From: Methylobacterium nodulans ORS 2060
Lineage (GTDB): Bacteria > Pseudomonadota > Alphaproteobacteria > Rhizobiales > Beijerinckiaceae
Reading direction: 5' to 3'
DNA length: 64,000 bases
NCBI RefSeq assembly: GCF_000022085.1
Contig: NC_011894.1
Span: forward strand, 3,685,501 to 3,749,500
Shown here: positions 8,209 to 15,944 of the stretch, one piece after another
Position numbering within the stretch: the stretch's first letter is position 1
How the letters are laid out: each line of letters opens with the position of its first letter
Notes under the pieces: model-generated
What the model saw: the letters and a program-made list of their open reading frames with translations, nothing else
The model's database searches: none
Told to the model about the DNA's origin: nothing
Program-made: the position numbers and the translations under genes

Positions 8209-9347
8209 GCAGCCATCTCGTGATCGACAGCTTCGCGGGCAGGCGCGCCTATTACAACGAGGTGGACCCGTATGCCGCGGCCTGGATCCGCAACCTCATC
8301 GCCACCGGACTTGTTGCGCCCGGAGACGTGGACGAGCGGGACATCCGGGACGTCCGACCCAGCGACCTCGCCGGCTACACCCGCTGCCACTTCTTCGCGG
8401 GGATCGGCGTCTGGGACTATGCTCTCGGCCTTGCTGGCTGGCCGGCGCACCGGCCCGTCTGGACCGGCTCCTGTCCCTGCCAACCTTTCTCCACGGCAGG
8501 CCGCGGAGATGGGTTTGCTGACGAGCGGCATCTGTGGCCGTCCTGGTTCCACCTCATCCGCGAGTGCGGTCCTGCAGTCGTCTTTGGAGAGCAGGTTGCG
8601 AGCACGGATGGGCTCGCATGGCTCGACCTTGTTTCGGCTGACCTGGAGAGTGCGGGTTACGCCTTTGCGGCGGCGGATCTGCCAGCTGCAGGCGTCGGCG
8701 CGCCCCACATCAGACAGCGCTCCTGGTTCGTGGCCCACGCCGCGGAGCGTGGAAGCTGGGCACGCGACCGGCAACCCGGAGCGGGCTCTCGACCACAAGA
8801 GCCGCTTGGAGGATGCGGTTTTCCTGGCCGCTTGGTCGACGCCGATTTCCTCAAACGCCAATGGGGCTCGTCAGCCGGACGGGAAGCGGGGGATTGGTCT
8901 GAACAGCGAGGCCAAACTGGCCTCCTGGCCCACGCCGACGCGCACGGACGCGCTCCGGCACCCGGGGCCGGACTTCACGACCCGGAACATAACCCTGAAC
9001 CACTGCGCCTCGTGGGCCACCCCGGCAGCCCGGGACTATCGGCACGCGAACGCCAAGAGCTTCTCGGAGCGGGGCGGTGGCAAGAAGGGCGAGCAGCTCA
9101 ACAACCAGGTCGTTCATTCTGGTCCGACGCCGAGTGGATCCCCTGCCGAGATGGGAAAGCCCGGCCAGTTGAACCCGGCACATTCCCGCTGGCTCATGGG
9201 GCTCCCGCCCGAGTGGGACGCCTGCGCGCCTACGGCAACGCGATCGTCGCGCAGGTCGCGGCCGAGTTCATCGCCACCGTCCTCGACCTGAGCGCCGGCT
9301 ACGCCACCGCGCCCGGCGCCGATCTCCCCCTCTTCGCTGCGGAGTGA
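8205..9347 (+). CDS. DNA cytosine-5 methyltransferase (Dcm family)
   Basis: A 380-residue enzyme. It has motif I FFAGIG (residues 63-68), the catalytic PCQPF loop (C92), a GEQVAS variant of the ENV motif, APHIRQRSW (motif VIII) and a C-terminal target/motif X region ([18 protein letters not shown]). It would methylate cytosine C5 in element DNA. The stretch from about residue 185 to 300 is low-complexity (Gly/Arg/Pro-rich) and coincides with a second open frame that looks better conserved there. The start overlaps the upstream gene by 4 bases. No restriction partner is seen. Confidence 0.92.
   Translation: MSSHLVIDSFAGRRAYYNEVDPYAAAWIRNLIATGLVAPGDVDERDIRDVRPSDLAGYTRCHFFAGIGVWDYALGLAGWPAHRPVWTGSCPCQPFSTAGRGDGFADERHLWPSWFHLIRECGPAVVFGEQVASTDGLAWLDLVSADLESAGYAFAAADLPAAGVGAPHIRQRSWFVAHAAERGSWARDRQPGAGSRPQEPLGGCGFPGRLVDADFLKRQWGSSAGREAGDWSEQRGQTGLLAHADAHGRAPAPGAGLHDPEHNPEPLRLVGHPGSPGLSARERQELLGAGRWQEGRAAQQPGRSFWSDAEWIPCRDGKARPVEPGTFPLAHGAPARVGRLRAYGNAIVAQVAAEFIATVLDLSAGYATAPGADLPLFAAE
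8272..9291 (+). CDS. Out-of-frame protein inside the Dcm gene, recurrent phage family
   Basis: The +1 frame of the methyltransferase gene is open for 339 codons and encodes features I recognise from phage and prophage proteins usually annotated hypothetical or methyltransferase-associated. These are [20 protein letters not shown], then TWR..TP..R, repeated Trp-Pro/Ser/Ala-Thr-Pro boxes ([33 protein letters not shown]) and the ending [20 protein letters not shown]. Chance would not give this many family hallmarks. Either both frames are translated or one is a fossil. The start is uncertain (ATG 8272 or the later in-frame ATG in [10 protein letters not shown]). Confidence 0.55.
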   Translation: MPRPGSATSSPPDLLRPETWTSGTSGTSDPATSPATPAATSSRGSASGTMLSALLAGRRTGPSGPAPVPANLSPRQAAEMGLLTSGICGRPGSTSSASAVLQSSLESRLRARMGSHGSTLFRLTWRVRVTPLRRRICQLQASARPTSDSAPGSWPTPRSVEAGHATGNPERALDHKSRLEDAVFLAAWSTPISSNANGARQPDGKRGIGLNSEAKLASWPTPTRTDALRHPGPDFTTRNITLNHCASWATPAARDYRHANAKSFSERGGGKKGEQLNNQVVHSGPTPSGSPAEMGKPGQLNPAHSRWLMGLPPEWDACAPTATRSSRRSRPSSSPPSST

Positions 9348-9351
9348 GCCG

Positions 9352-9675
9352 ATGACCTCCGCTGCCCGCGCGCCCACGCCCTTCGACGTCCTCGGCGACT
9401 CTCTGCCCTGCCGGTGTCCCGGCATGGGCTACGACCCGGATCTCGGCCTCGACCTGTGCGCCTGTATAGCCGCCGAGAAGGCGCTGCGCGCCTATCGCGA
9501 CCGGCGACATCTGCCGCCGATGACGGATGAGCAGCGCGCATGGTGCCTCTCCGAGATCGAGCGCGCCGAGGGATACGAGCGCGCCTGTCATGCGAGCGAG
9601 ACGGACAACGAGCTTGCCGGCACGGTGCTTTGTGCGTGGCTCGACTTCGCGCGGGACAAGGGGCTGGTGCGATGA
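9352..9675 (+). CDS. Hypothetical Cys-containing protein, phage operon
   Basis: A 107-residue protein. LPCRCPG and LDLCACIAAEKAL give four Cys near the N-terminus, perhaps a metal site, with a charged helical C-terminal half. It begins four bases after the Dcm stop. Function unknown. The 49 bases to the next gene contain only a 17-codon open frame, not called. Confidence 0.7.
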   Translation: MTSAARAPTPFDVLGDSLPCRCPGMGYDPDLGLDLCACIAAEKALRAYRDRRHLPPMTDEQRAWCLSEIERAEGYERACHASETDNELAGTVLCAWLDFARDKGLVR

Positions 9676-9724
9676 CCTCTGCCCGCCTCACAGGCCTGTG
9701 CGCAGAGGGTGGGGAGCGGCCGTG

Positions 9725-10279
9725 ATGCTCGTCCCTCCGCTCGCGCACATCGAGGCCATCGACCGGACCGACCTCAACCGGCTCCTGACCCGCTGGGGTC
9801 ATCGCATGGGCGCCTACACGCGCCCGAGCTACGCAATCGAGGCACATCACGCCCTGTTCGAACACGGCGAGCCGGTCGCGGTCACTGCCGCTGGCGAGAC
9901 GGTGCGCGAGACGATTGGGCGGACCGGCATCTCGCGGGCGCGGTGCGTCGAGCTTGCCCGCCTGTGCGCGGCGCGCCGCGATCTCTGCCGGCCCATGCTC
10001 CGGCTCTGGCGCGAGATGATCTTCCCCGCCGTGGCGGCGGTCCACGGGCGGGATCTCGCCGTCTCCTATCAGGACGAGGCCCTGCATACGGGCGACCTCT
10101 ACCGGTTCGATGGCTGGCTCCTGCTCGGCAAGGGCGGTGGCGGCGGACCGGACACCCGCACCGGCCGTCCTGGGCGCCGCATGAAGATCTGGGCTTGGCC
10201 GCCCGATCTCGCGACCGCCGCCCTCTCCCGCCTCACCCCGCCATCAGGGCGCCCCGATCCCTCATCCGCAGGAGCCTGA
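9725..10279 (+). CDS. Mom-like GNAT-fold phage protein
   Basis: A 184-residue protein. The pattern ELARLCAARRDLCRPMLRLW followed by AVSYQDEALHTGDLYRFDGW matches the acceptor/cofactor region of Mom-like GNAT proteins (usual form: SYxD...HxGxxYrxxGW). Mom of phage Mu modifies adenines in DNA to resist restriction. The neighbours are a cytosine methyltransferase and a deoxyribosyltransferase-like protein, which fits a DNA-modification role. The family assignment is from motif memory; the reaction is not shown. Confidence 0.75.
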   Translation: MLVPPLAHIEAIDRTDLNRLLTRWGHRMGAYTRPSYAIEAHHALFEHGEPVAVTAAGETVRETIGRTGISRARCVELARLCAARRDLCRPMLRLWREMIFPAVAAVHGRDLAVSYQDEALHTGDLYRFDGWLLLGKGGGGGPDTRTGRPGRRMKIWAWPPDLATAALSRLTPPSGRPDPSSAGA

Positions 10280-10282
10280 CCA

Positions 10283-10762
10283 GTGTCCCGTCGCATCTAC
10301 GTCGCCTCGTCCTGGCGCAACCCGAAGCAGCCGGCGGTCGTCGCCGCACTGCGCGCGGCGGGCCACGAGGTCTACGACTTCCGCAACCCCTTCAATGGCG
10401 TGCCGGGCTTCGCGTGGTCGGAGATCGACCCGAATTGGGAGGCATGGTCGGCTGCGGAGTACCGGCGCCTGCTGACCACGCACCCGATCGCCGCCCGCGG
10501 CTTCGTCAGTGACCTGCGGGGCATGCAGTGGGCGGACACCTGCGTCCTCGTCCTGCCATGCGGGCGCTCCGCCCATCTGGAGGCCGGCTGGTTCTGCGGC
10601 GCCGGCAAGCGGTGCCTGATCCTCACCCAGGATGGCGAGGAGCCCGAGCTGATGGCGCTCCTCGCCACCGACATCTGCATCTCGCTTGAGGAGGTGGTTC
10701 GGGCGCTCGCGACCAGGCGGACCGCGCCGCTCGCCGCGGCCGCGGAGGTGAGTCATGCCTGA
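10283..10762 (+). CDS. Nucleoside 2-deoxyribosyltransferase-like protein
   Basis: A 159-residue protein from a GTG start. It has the N-terminal RRIYVASSWRN strand, AAGHEVYDFRNPF, DLRGMQWADTCVLVLPCGRS and the active-site-type HLEAGW motif of the nucleoside 2-deoxyribosyltransferase/DUF4406 superfamily. Members swap or hydrolyse bases on deoxyribosides. In a phage it could change the nucleotide pool or supply modified bases. It overlaps the next small gene by 8 bases. Confidence 0.85.
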   Translation: MSRRIYVASSWRNPKQPAVVAALRAAGHEVYDFRNPFNGVPGFAWSEIDPNWEAWSAAEYRRLLTTHPIAARGFVSDLRGMQWADTCVLVLPCGRSAHLEAGWFCGAGKRCLILTQDGEEPELMALLATDICISLEEVVRALATRRTAPLAAAAEVSHA

Positions 10763-10907
10763 CCGTCTCTCCCTCCTCGACCTCATCTGCATCGCTGCCG
10801 CGACCGTCGAACTGCTGATCGCCACCGTCTGGCGGATGCCGGCGGCGGTGATGGCCGATTGGCTCGACCTCGCTGCCGGGCGCGGCGGGGCAACGGTGGG
10901 AGTGTGA
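10755..10907 (+). CDS. Small hydrophobic protein, phage operon
   Basis: A 50-residue frame starts within the end of the previous gene and stops two bases before the next GTG. The middle (LLDLICIAAATVELLIATVW) is hydrophobic enough for one membrane segment. The tight fit between neighbours supports it as a real gene. Function unknown. Confidence 0.55.
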   Translation: MPDRLSLLDLICIAAATVELLIATVWRMPAAVMADWLDLAAGRGGATVGV

Positions 10908-10909
10908 CC

Positions 10910-11251
10910 GTGGCTCAGCTTTTACGCGCCATCTATCCGCCCGAGCACGCCTCGCGCCTTTCTGATCGCGCAGGCGAGCCCTACCGCCCCAGCAACGGCA
11001 CCGAGGGCGACATCTTCGCCGCCGCCTGGTGCTCGGACTGCCGCAAGCGCCCGCGCTGCCGGATCCCGCTGCGGGCCATGGCTCATGACATCAGCGAGCG
11101 CGGCTACCCGCACCAGTGGCGGTACGGCGGGGATGGGCAGCCGATCTGCACGGCTCACGACAATGGCCCGCCTCCGCCACGCCGTGCGCGACCCTGCCGC
11201 CGCACGGGAGACCTGTTCGGCCAGATGCCGGAGGTGCGCCATGTCGGGTGA
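10910..11251 (+). CDS. Hypothetical Cys-rich phage protein
   Basis: A 113-residue protein. RPSNGTEGDIFAAAWCSDC then RKRPRC, and YPHQWRYGGDGQPICTAH, match a family of small prophage proteins with a WCxxC box and a YPxQW box, usually called hypothetical. The cysteines suggest zinc binding. The GTG start sits two bases after the preceding stop, and the end overlaps the next ATG. Confidence 0.78.
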   Translation: MAQLLRAIYPPEHASRLSDRAGEPYRPSNGTEGDIFAAAWCSDCRKRPRCRIPLRAMAHDISERGYPHQWRYGGDGQPICTAHDNGPPPPRRARPCRRTGDLFGQMPEVRHVG

Positions 11252-11573
11252 GCGCATCCCCGCGCACCTCTCCGGCCTCAGCGACGACGCCAAGGCCGTG
11301 GCTGGTGGCCACTTCGGCTTCATGCAGCCGGGCAAGGGCACGCTCACTTTCAAGACGCCCTCGCGCATGACTGAACGCGGAAAGGCCGCCCTCGACGAGC
11401 TCGTAGCCGCCGGCGTCTGCACTGTGGAGCCGTTCAACCAGCTCGACGGCCTCGTCTACCGGCCCGTCATCAACTGCCGGCCGTTCGCGCGGTGGCTGAT
11501 GCGCAACGAAGCTGCGGGCCGCTTCGCGATGGTGAAGTCGGATTCCTCGTCGACCGAGGAGGCCTGCCCATGA
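11241..11573 (+). CDS. Hypothetical protein, phage operon
   Basis: A 110-residue protein with a basic, mixed alpha/beta composition (KTPSRMTERGKAALDELVAA suggests a small helix-turn region). The start overlaps the preceding gene by 11 bases and the stop overlaps the next ATG. Not recognised. Confidence 0.65.
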   Translation: MSGERIPAHLSGLSDDAKAVAGGHFGFMQPGKGTLTFKTPSRMTERGKAALDELVAAGVCTVEPFNQLDGLVYRPVINCRPFARWLMRNEAAGRFAMVKSDSSSTEEACP

Positions 11574-11824
11574 TCCGCATCGCCTGCTGCGTCCCGTTCT
11601 GCCGGCGCATGACAGACGCCAGCAAGCTCCAGCCCTGGGGCGCGAGCGAATGGCTCTGCCAGGAGCATTGGAGCGGGATCCCCGCCCGGCGGCGCAAGGC
11701 CTACCGCCGGGCCGTCCGGCGCATGGACAGCCGCACGCCCGCCTCGGTGCGCCTGTGGCGGCGGATCAAGGCCCAGGCGATCGAGGCCGCCGCGGGCATC
11801 GAGGGAGGCGCCCGTGTCGGTTGA
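11570..11824 (+). CDS. Small basic Cys protein, phage operon
   Basis: An 84-residue protein with an N-terminal CCVPFCRR pair and a later LCQEHW, a spacing that could form a small zinc knuckle. A strongly basic helix (RRRKAYRRAVRRMDSR) follows. A nucleic-acid-binding role is plausible but unproven. It overlaps genes on both sides. Confidence 0.65.
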   Translation: MIRIACCVPFCRRMTDASKLQPWGASEWLCQEHWSGIPARRRKAYRRAVRRMDSRTPASVRLWRRIKAQAIEAAAGIEGGARVG

Positions 11825-12122
11825 TCCCGCCCGCGCCGCCTACGAGGCGCGCTTTGCCGACATGACGCTCGGGCCGTGCGGTGCGGCGCCGGCCTGGAAC
11901 GACCTCCCGCCCGAGGGCAAGGCGGTGTGGCAGCGGGTGGCTCAAGCGGCTGTTGCTGCCGCCCTCAAGCCGACCGGCGAGCGCCCCTGTGACTGCGAGC
12001 GGTGTGACTGCGGCAACGTCGGAGATGCTGCCGAGGTCGCCGAGTGGGACGCGCAGCAGCGAGCCTACGAGGCCGCCCTGTCTGCCCTCTCCGCCCCGAG
12101 CCAGGAGGCGCGCGATGCGTGA
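11814..12122 (+). CDS. Hypothetical protein with a Cys cluster, phage operon
   Basis: A 102-residue protein from a GTG start. RPCDCERCDCGN packs four Cys into nine residues, a likely metal site, within an otherwise helical Ala/Glu-rich chain. No family recognised. It overlaps the next gene by 8 bases. Confidence 0.6.
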   Translation: MSVDPARAAYEARFADMTLGPCGAAPAWNDLPPEGKAVWQRVAQAAVAAALKPTGERPCDCERCDCGNVGDAAEVAEWDAQQRAYEAALSALSAPSQEARDA

Positions 12123-12318
12123 TGACCCTATCCGGACCGTGCTCGGCCTCGCACTCGGCGCTCTCATAGAACGTGAGGGCGCCCGGCAGCCCTGTCGAAC
12201 CGCACCGAGCCCGAAGGCCATTGCCGCTGACAGGGCCGCAGCCGAGGCCAAGCGTGCCCGCAGAAATGCTCGCCGCGCCGCCCTCGCCGCCCCGAGCACG
12301 GGAGGCGAGCGTGAGTGA
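12115..12318 (+). CDS. Small basic hypothetical protein, phage operon
   Basis: A 67-residue protein with a hydrophobic first helix (IRTVLGLALGALIE) and a very basic second helix (AEAKRARRNARRAALA). It overlaps both neighbours, as elsewhere in the operon. Function unknown. Confidence 0.55.
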   Translation: MRDDPIRTVLGLALGALIEREGARQPCRTAPSPKAIAADRAAAEAKRARRNARRAALAAPSTGGERE

Positions 12319-12946
12319 GATGGTAGAGCGGGTGGCGCGCGCGTTGGCGACAGAGCGCGGCCACGACGACATCAACGAGTGCTTTCCCTGCGCCGATGGG
12401 CGGCTGCGCCCGATCTGGTCGTTTTTCATTCCCGATGCGCGGGTCGCCCTCGCGGCCATGCGCGAGCCGACAGTCGAGATGATCGCCGCCTTCTGGCGGG
12501 TGAAGAACACCGGTTCGACCGAGCCCGGCGAGACTGGCGAGGACCGCAGCGATTACGCCGCCTACCGCGCGATGATCGACGCCGCGCGGCCCGCCCCGAG
12601 CACAGACACGATCAGCCCGGCCCCGTACATCTCGGAAGAGCTGCGTTACGACCGCGAGGGGCGCCGCATCCGCACACTGGCTGAGGCCCGCGTCGAGCGG
12701 CCCGCCTCGAACGCGGAGGAGATGCGCTCAAGGCCCACCACTCACGTCGCGCTGGCCGCTGCCGCTGCCCGGGTGGCCTGCGGACTGGACATCACCGCCG
12801 AGGCCGTCGCCGCCCGAAGCCGGGAGGCCGCCAAGGACATCCGGGAGGCGGCCCGCCAACTCCGCGCCGCCCTCTCCCCATCCGCTCCCGCGGCAGGAGC
12901 GGGAGGTCTGCAGGACAGAGGAGAACCACCCCATGCGCAGGGCTGA
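12311..12946 (+). CDS. Hypothetical protein, phage operon
   Basis: A 211-residue protein from GTG 12311. REPTVEMIAAFWRVKNTG and DYAAYRAMIDAA form a motif pair (EPTxxMxxA...YxAMIDAA) seen in many phage and prophage hypothetical proteins. The C-terminal half is Ala/Arg-rich and probably coiled. It is the last gene of the long run before the excisionase. Confidence 0.7.
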   Translation: MSEMVERVARALATERGHDDINECFPCADGRLRPIWSFFIPDARVALAAMREPTVEMIAAFWRVKNTGSTEPGETGEDRSDYAAYRAMIDAARPAPSTDTISPAPYISEELRYDREGRRIRTLAEARVERPASNAEEMRSRPTTHVALAAAAARVACGLDITAEAVAARSREAAKDIREAARQLRAALSPSAPAAGAGGLQDRGEPPHAQG

Positions 12947-12989
12947 GCGCATCCCCAGCCAGAGAGAAACACCAATACAGGAGCGATCC

Positions 12990-13199
12990 GTGAAGCGCGC
13001 GCAGTCATCCATCACGCCACTGGCCCATCGGGTTGAGGATGCGGCCGGCATGGTGGGGGTCAGCACTTCCATGATCTGGAAGCTGATCCGCGAGGGCAAG
13101 CTGCGCTCCAGCAAGATCGGCCGCGCAACCGTGATCCCTCACGGCGATCTGGTCGCGCTCATTGGCGGCTCGGCCGTGGATGCTCCGCCGCAGACATAG
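12990..13199 (+). CDS. Excisionase-like helix-turn-helix protein
   Basis: A 69-residue DNA-binding protein. RVEDAAGMVGVSTSMIWKLI then REGKLRSSKIGRATVI is the winged-helix pattern of HTH_17/AlpA-type excisionases. The start is set at GTG 12990 because AGGAG lies about 7 bases upstream; an upstream ATG at 12933 is in frame but has no comparable site. The 3' end overlaps the convergent integrase by 61 bases, so the two messages are complementary there. The likely job is to bias the integrase toward excision. Confidence 0.82.
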   Translation: MKRAQSSITPLAHRVEDAAGMVGVSTSMIWKLIREGKLRSSKIGRATVIPHGDLVALIGGSAVDAPPQT

Positions 13200-14401
13200 G
13201 CGCCCCAATCATCCATCAGCCGGCGGCGCTTCGTGAGCGCGTCGCCGCGGCGGTAGGCCCGTTCGGTGGCGTCTCCCACCATGTGCGCCAGGGCCGCTTC
13301 GATCACCTCGCGCGGATGGTCAGTCTCATCCGCCGCCCAATCTCGGAATGACGACCGGAAGCCATGAGCGGTGATGTCAGGGTGCTTGGCTCGGCGTAGC
13401 AGGGCCGCGAACACCATGTCGGACAGCGCCGTGTCATTGCGGCTTGGGAAAATCAGGCCGTCCTCGTCCGAGGACTCCATGTGCAGTTTGGACAGGATCT
13501 CGACAGCGCGGGCACAGAGCGGCACGCGATGCGGCCGCTTCGCCTTCATCCGTTCCTTCGGCACGGTCCAGAGCGCGCCCGCCAGATCCACCTCGGCCCA
13601 GGTCATGCCGCGGATCTCGCCGGACCGGGCCGCCGTGAGGATCAGCAGCTCAAGCGCACGCGCGGTCTGCGCCTCGCGCTGGCGGATCTCGGCAACAAAG
13701 GCCGGCACTTCCTTATATGGGAGCGCGGTGTGATGCCCGCGCTGGAGCTTACCGGCTCGCGGCAACAGGACGTCGAGATGTCCCTTCCACCGGGCGGGGT
13801 TCTCGGACCCGCGGTGCCCTGCCACCCGGGCGGCATCCAGGATGCGTTCGATCCGGCCGCGCAGCCGGCGCGCCGTCTCGGCCTTGGTGTGCCAGATCGG
13901 TCGCAGCACCGCCAGCACGGCTTCCGTGTCGACATCCGCGACCGGCATCGCCCAGAGCGATGCCGCCTGCACCTCGAGCGTCTGGCGCCACTGCCGGCGG
14001 TGCGCGGCGTTGCGCCACGCCCGCTCGCGATCGGTCATGTAGACCTCGGCGACCTCGGCGAATGTGATCCGGTGGGGTGGCGGCTCATCGCTTGGTGGGG
14101 CGCGCCGGGCGTCGATTGGATCGACCCCAGCAGCGACCTGTGCCCTGGCTTCAGCGGCGAGCTCGCGGGCGCGGGCGAGCGGCACGGACAGGACAGGCCC
14201 GAGGCCCATCTCGCGGCGCCTGCCGGCCATCCGATAGAGAAAGACCCAGCGCTTGCCGCCGGCCGGATCGACGACAAGATAGAGGCCGCCGCCGTCCGCG
14301 TGCCGACCGGGCTCCGTCAGCGTCTGGACACGCCGCGCCGAGAGCTTGTTGACCTCCCGCCCCACCGCACCCCACCATTCGCCCCATCGGCGCCCCACCA
14401 T
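13139..14401 (-). CDS. int: Tyrosine recombinase (P4-type integrase)
   Basis: A 420-residue integrase. The N-terminal arm-binding domain (DUF4102 type: [19 protein letters not shown]) is followed by a core-binding domain ([11 protein letters not shown]) and a catalytic domain with AARSGEIRG (Arg I), [10 protein letters not shown] (His-x-x-Arg), ALAHMVGD (His III) and the nucleophile in ERAYRRGD (Tyr). All catalytic residues are present. The gene begins about 110 bases from the tRNA-Ser 3' end, consistent with integration at that tRNA. Confidence 0.95.
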   Translation of the reverse strand: MVGRRWGEWWGAVGREVNKLSARRVQTLTEPGRHADGGGLYLVVDPAGGKRWVFLYRMAGRRREMGLGPVLSVPLARARELAAEARAQVAAGVDPIDARRAPPSDEPPPHRITFAEVAEVYMTDRERAWRNAAHRRQWRQTLEVQAASLWAMPVADVDTEAVLAVLRPIWHTKAETARRLRGRIERILDAARVAGHRGSENPARWKGHLDVLLPRAGKLQRGHHTALPYKEVPAFVAEIRQREAQTARALELLILTAARSGEIRGMTWAEVDLAGALWTVPKERMKAKRPHRVPLCARAVEILSKLHMESSDEDGLIFPSRNDTALSDMVFAALLRRAKHPDITAHGFRSSFRDWAADETDHPREVIEAALAHMVGDATERAYRRGDALTKRRRLMDDWGAYVCGGASTAEPPMSATRSP

Positions 14402-14511
14402 TGTGGTGCCGAACCATCACCGTCGGTGCACGGTATTGGGCCTTATGTGGCTGATCTGCAAGGGGATGGGTGCGGTCGGTCACCGTCAGTGAATGATGGT
14501 GAATTGACTGT

Positions 14512-14601
<90 letters not shown>

Positions 14602-15023
14602 ATCCCGGCCGGCGCCTTAGCTGGAAGCGAGCGCTGACAGGACGCAGTCCTCTAGCGGGGCGCGCGGGCGGGTGCAAGCGGGAGTGCAGTCGGAATCGTC
14701 CCTGGCGGCGCCCCGGCTGTGGCGATCGCGCCACGGGTCTGCCGCTCCGCCAGGAGTCCAGATCGGCTCCGGACTGGACATCTCCGCCCGACCGCCCGAC
14801 CTTGGTCCGGTCACCTCGTCGAGCCGAGGCGACCGGGCCGCACGCTTGGGCGGCGGCTCCGGGCGGCAGCGGCCTGCAACCGGCACGAGCCGCTCCTCGT
14901 TTCGATCATCGGCCGGCGCGGCGCGGCGGTGGATCGGTGGTGGCACAGAGTCAGCCTGCCCTCCGCATGGATCGCCCGCCGGGCGTGCCGGCCGGACGGG
15001 CCGAGCGCGTGAGGGAGTCGACC
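14602..15023. other. Intergenic, no feature seen
   Basis: About 420 bases between tRNA-Ser and the response regulator. Open frames here lack credible starts or protein-like composition. It presumably contains the tRNA promoter (reading left) and the regulator promoter, but I see no clear boxes. Confidence 0.4.
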
Positions 15024-15416
15024 GTGGGGAACGAGACCGAGAGCCTGCCGGGCGAGCGGCCCGTGGTGCTGGTGGTGGAGGACGAGGCCCTCACCATCAT
15101 GGATCTGAGCGACGTGCTCGAAGGGGCCGGCTTCGAGACCCTGCAATCGGCCTCCGCCGAGCGGGCCATCAGCCTGCTGGAGAGCCGACCCGATATCATT
15201 GCGCTCATCACCGACGTCGAGTTGTCGGGCAAGACGGACGGGTTCGATCTCGCACGCACCGCGGTCCAGCTGCGCCCCGGGCTGCCGGTCGTGATCGTGT
15301 CCGGCCGCGCCAAGCCGGATCCCGACCGGATGCCGCAGGAGGCGCAGTTCGTCGCCCGGCCCTGCCGCGGGGACGATATCCTGGACGTGCTCAGGACCGT
15401 GATGGGGCGGGGGTGA
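15024..15416 (+). CDS. Single-domain response regulator
   Basis: A 130-residue protein with a CheY-like receiver only. VVLVVEDEALTIMDL carries the acidic pair, the phospho-acceptor Asp lies in ALITDVELSGKTDG, and VVIVSGRAK has the conserved Ser in place of Thr. The usual Lys near the end appears replaced (ARPCRG instead of a KP motif), which is odd for a functional receiver. Start GTG 15024 is chosen for the GAGGGAG site just upstream. No kinase partner is adjacent. Confidence 0.85.
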   Translation: MGNETESLPGERPVVLVVEDEALTIMDLSDVLEGAGFETLQSASAERAISLLESRPDIIALITDVELSGKTDGFDLARTAVQLRPGLPVVIVSGRAKPDPDRMPQEAQFVARPCRGDDILDVLRTVMGRG

Positions 15417-15584
15417 GGCCGGACACGGCCTCGTCGAGCCACAGCCCGGCGGGTGCTCCGGCCGGGCCAAGGCCGAGCGCCGCCTGACGCAGTCGGCGCG
15501 ACCGGGCCTGCGGCATCTCGGGCAGGTCCACCACGCTCCCGCCATCCGCTCCCCTGCTTAAACCGCCCGGGGCTGCGACACCCC

Positions 15585-15794
15585 CTACAGCTTCCCGCTC
15601 CCCTTGAGCGCGCGAAGCCGTGCCGCCCCCTCCCGTCCGTCCGGGCGCAGGGGCGTCAGCCGCCGTTCGAGGCCGTCGAGGGCGCGCAGCTGCAGCCGCA
15701 TCACGCCGCGCAGGGCCTCGATGCGGGCGTGGAGCGCCCGTGCATCCGCCAGCGGATCGTAGAGGTCGGTTGAGGGGGAAGCATCGTGCGGCAT
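15585..15794 (-). CDS. Small hypothetical protein
   Basis: A 69-residue helical, Arg/Leu-rich protein (DARALHARIEALRGVMRLQL then RALDGLERR) that could form a short coiled coil. ATG 15794 is preferred because sequence further upstream is not protein-like. No family recognised. Confidence 0.5.
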   Translation of the reverse strand: MPHDASPSTDLYDPLADARALHARIEALRGVMRLQLRALDGLERRLTPLRPDGREGAARLRALKGSGKL

Positions 15795-15944
15795 GGGCGC
15801 ATTCGGCGCTCGCAGGGTTAAGCTGCCGTAAAGACCGCCGCGCGATCCCGGGCCGGGCAGAGGGCGGCCCGCCGTCGTTGCGGCCGCGCCACGTGCGGCC
15901 GCGCTCCGGGACACCTATCTGTCGGGAACGGAGGACCGTTCCGG

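Larger units (their letters stand above)
1..14511. mobile_element. Integrase-proximal part of a prophage or integrative element at tRNA-Ser
   Basis: The block runs from the window edge to the 3' end of tRNA-Ser. It holds one long rightward operon of small, overlapping, phage-type genes (YqaJ exonuclease, RecT, two DNA methyltransferases, HNH nuclease, Mom-like GNAT, ASCH proteins), an excisionase-like gene and a leftward P4-type integrase next to the tRNA. The integrase-tRNA arrangement is typical of elements that integrate into the tRNA 3' end. The other boundary is left of the window: I found no second copy of the tRNA 3' segment. No repressor, capsid, tail or terminase gene is visible, so whether this is a complete phage cannot be judged. 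Confidence 0.85.

Noticed and set aside
9672..9725. 17-codon open frame between two phage genes
   Set aside because: Too short to support; it could be a coupling leader, but nothing shows it.
15391..15530. Small minus-strand gene overlapping the response regulator end
   Set aside because: Plausible composition but no ribosome site or family match, and overlap with a well-supported gene on the other strand.
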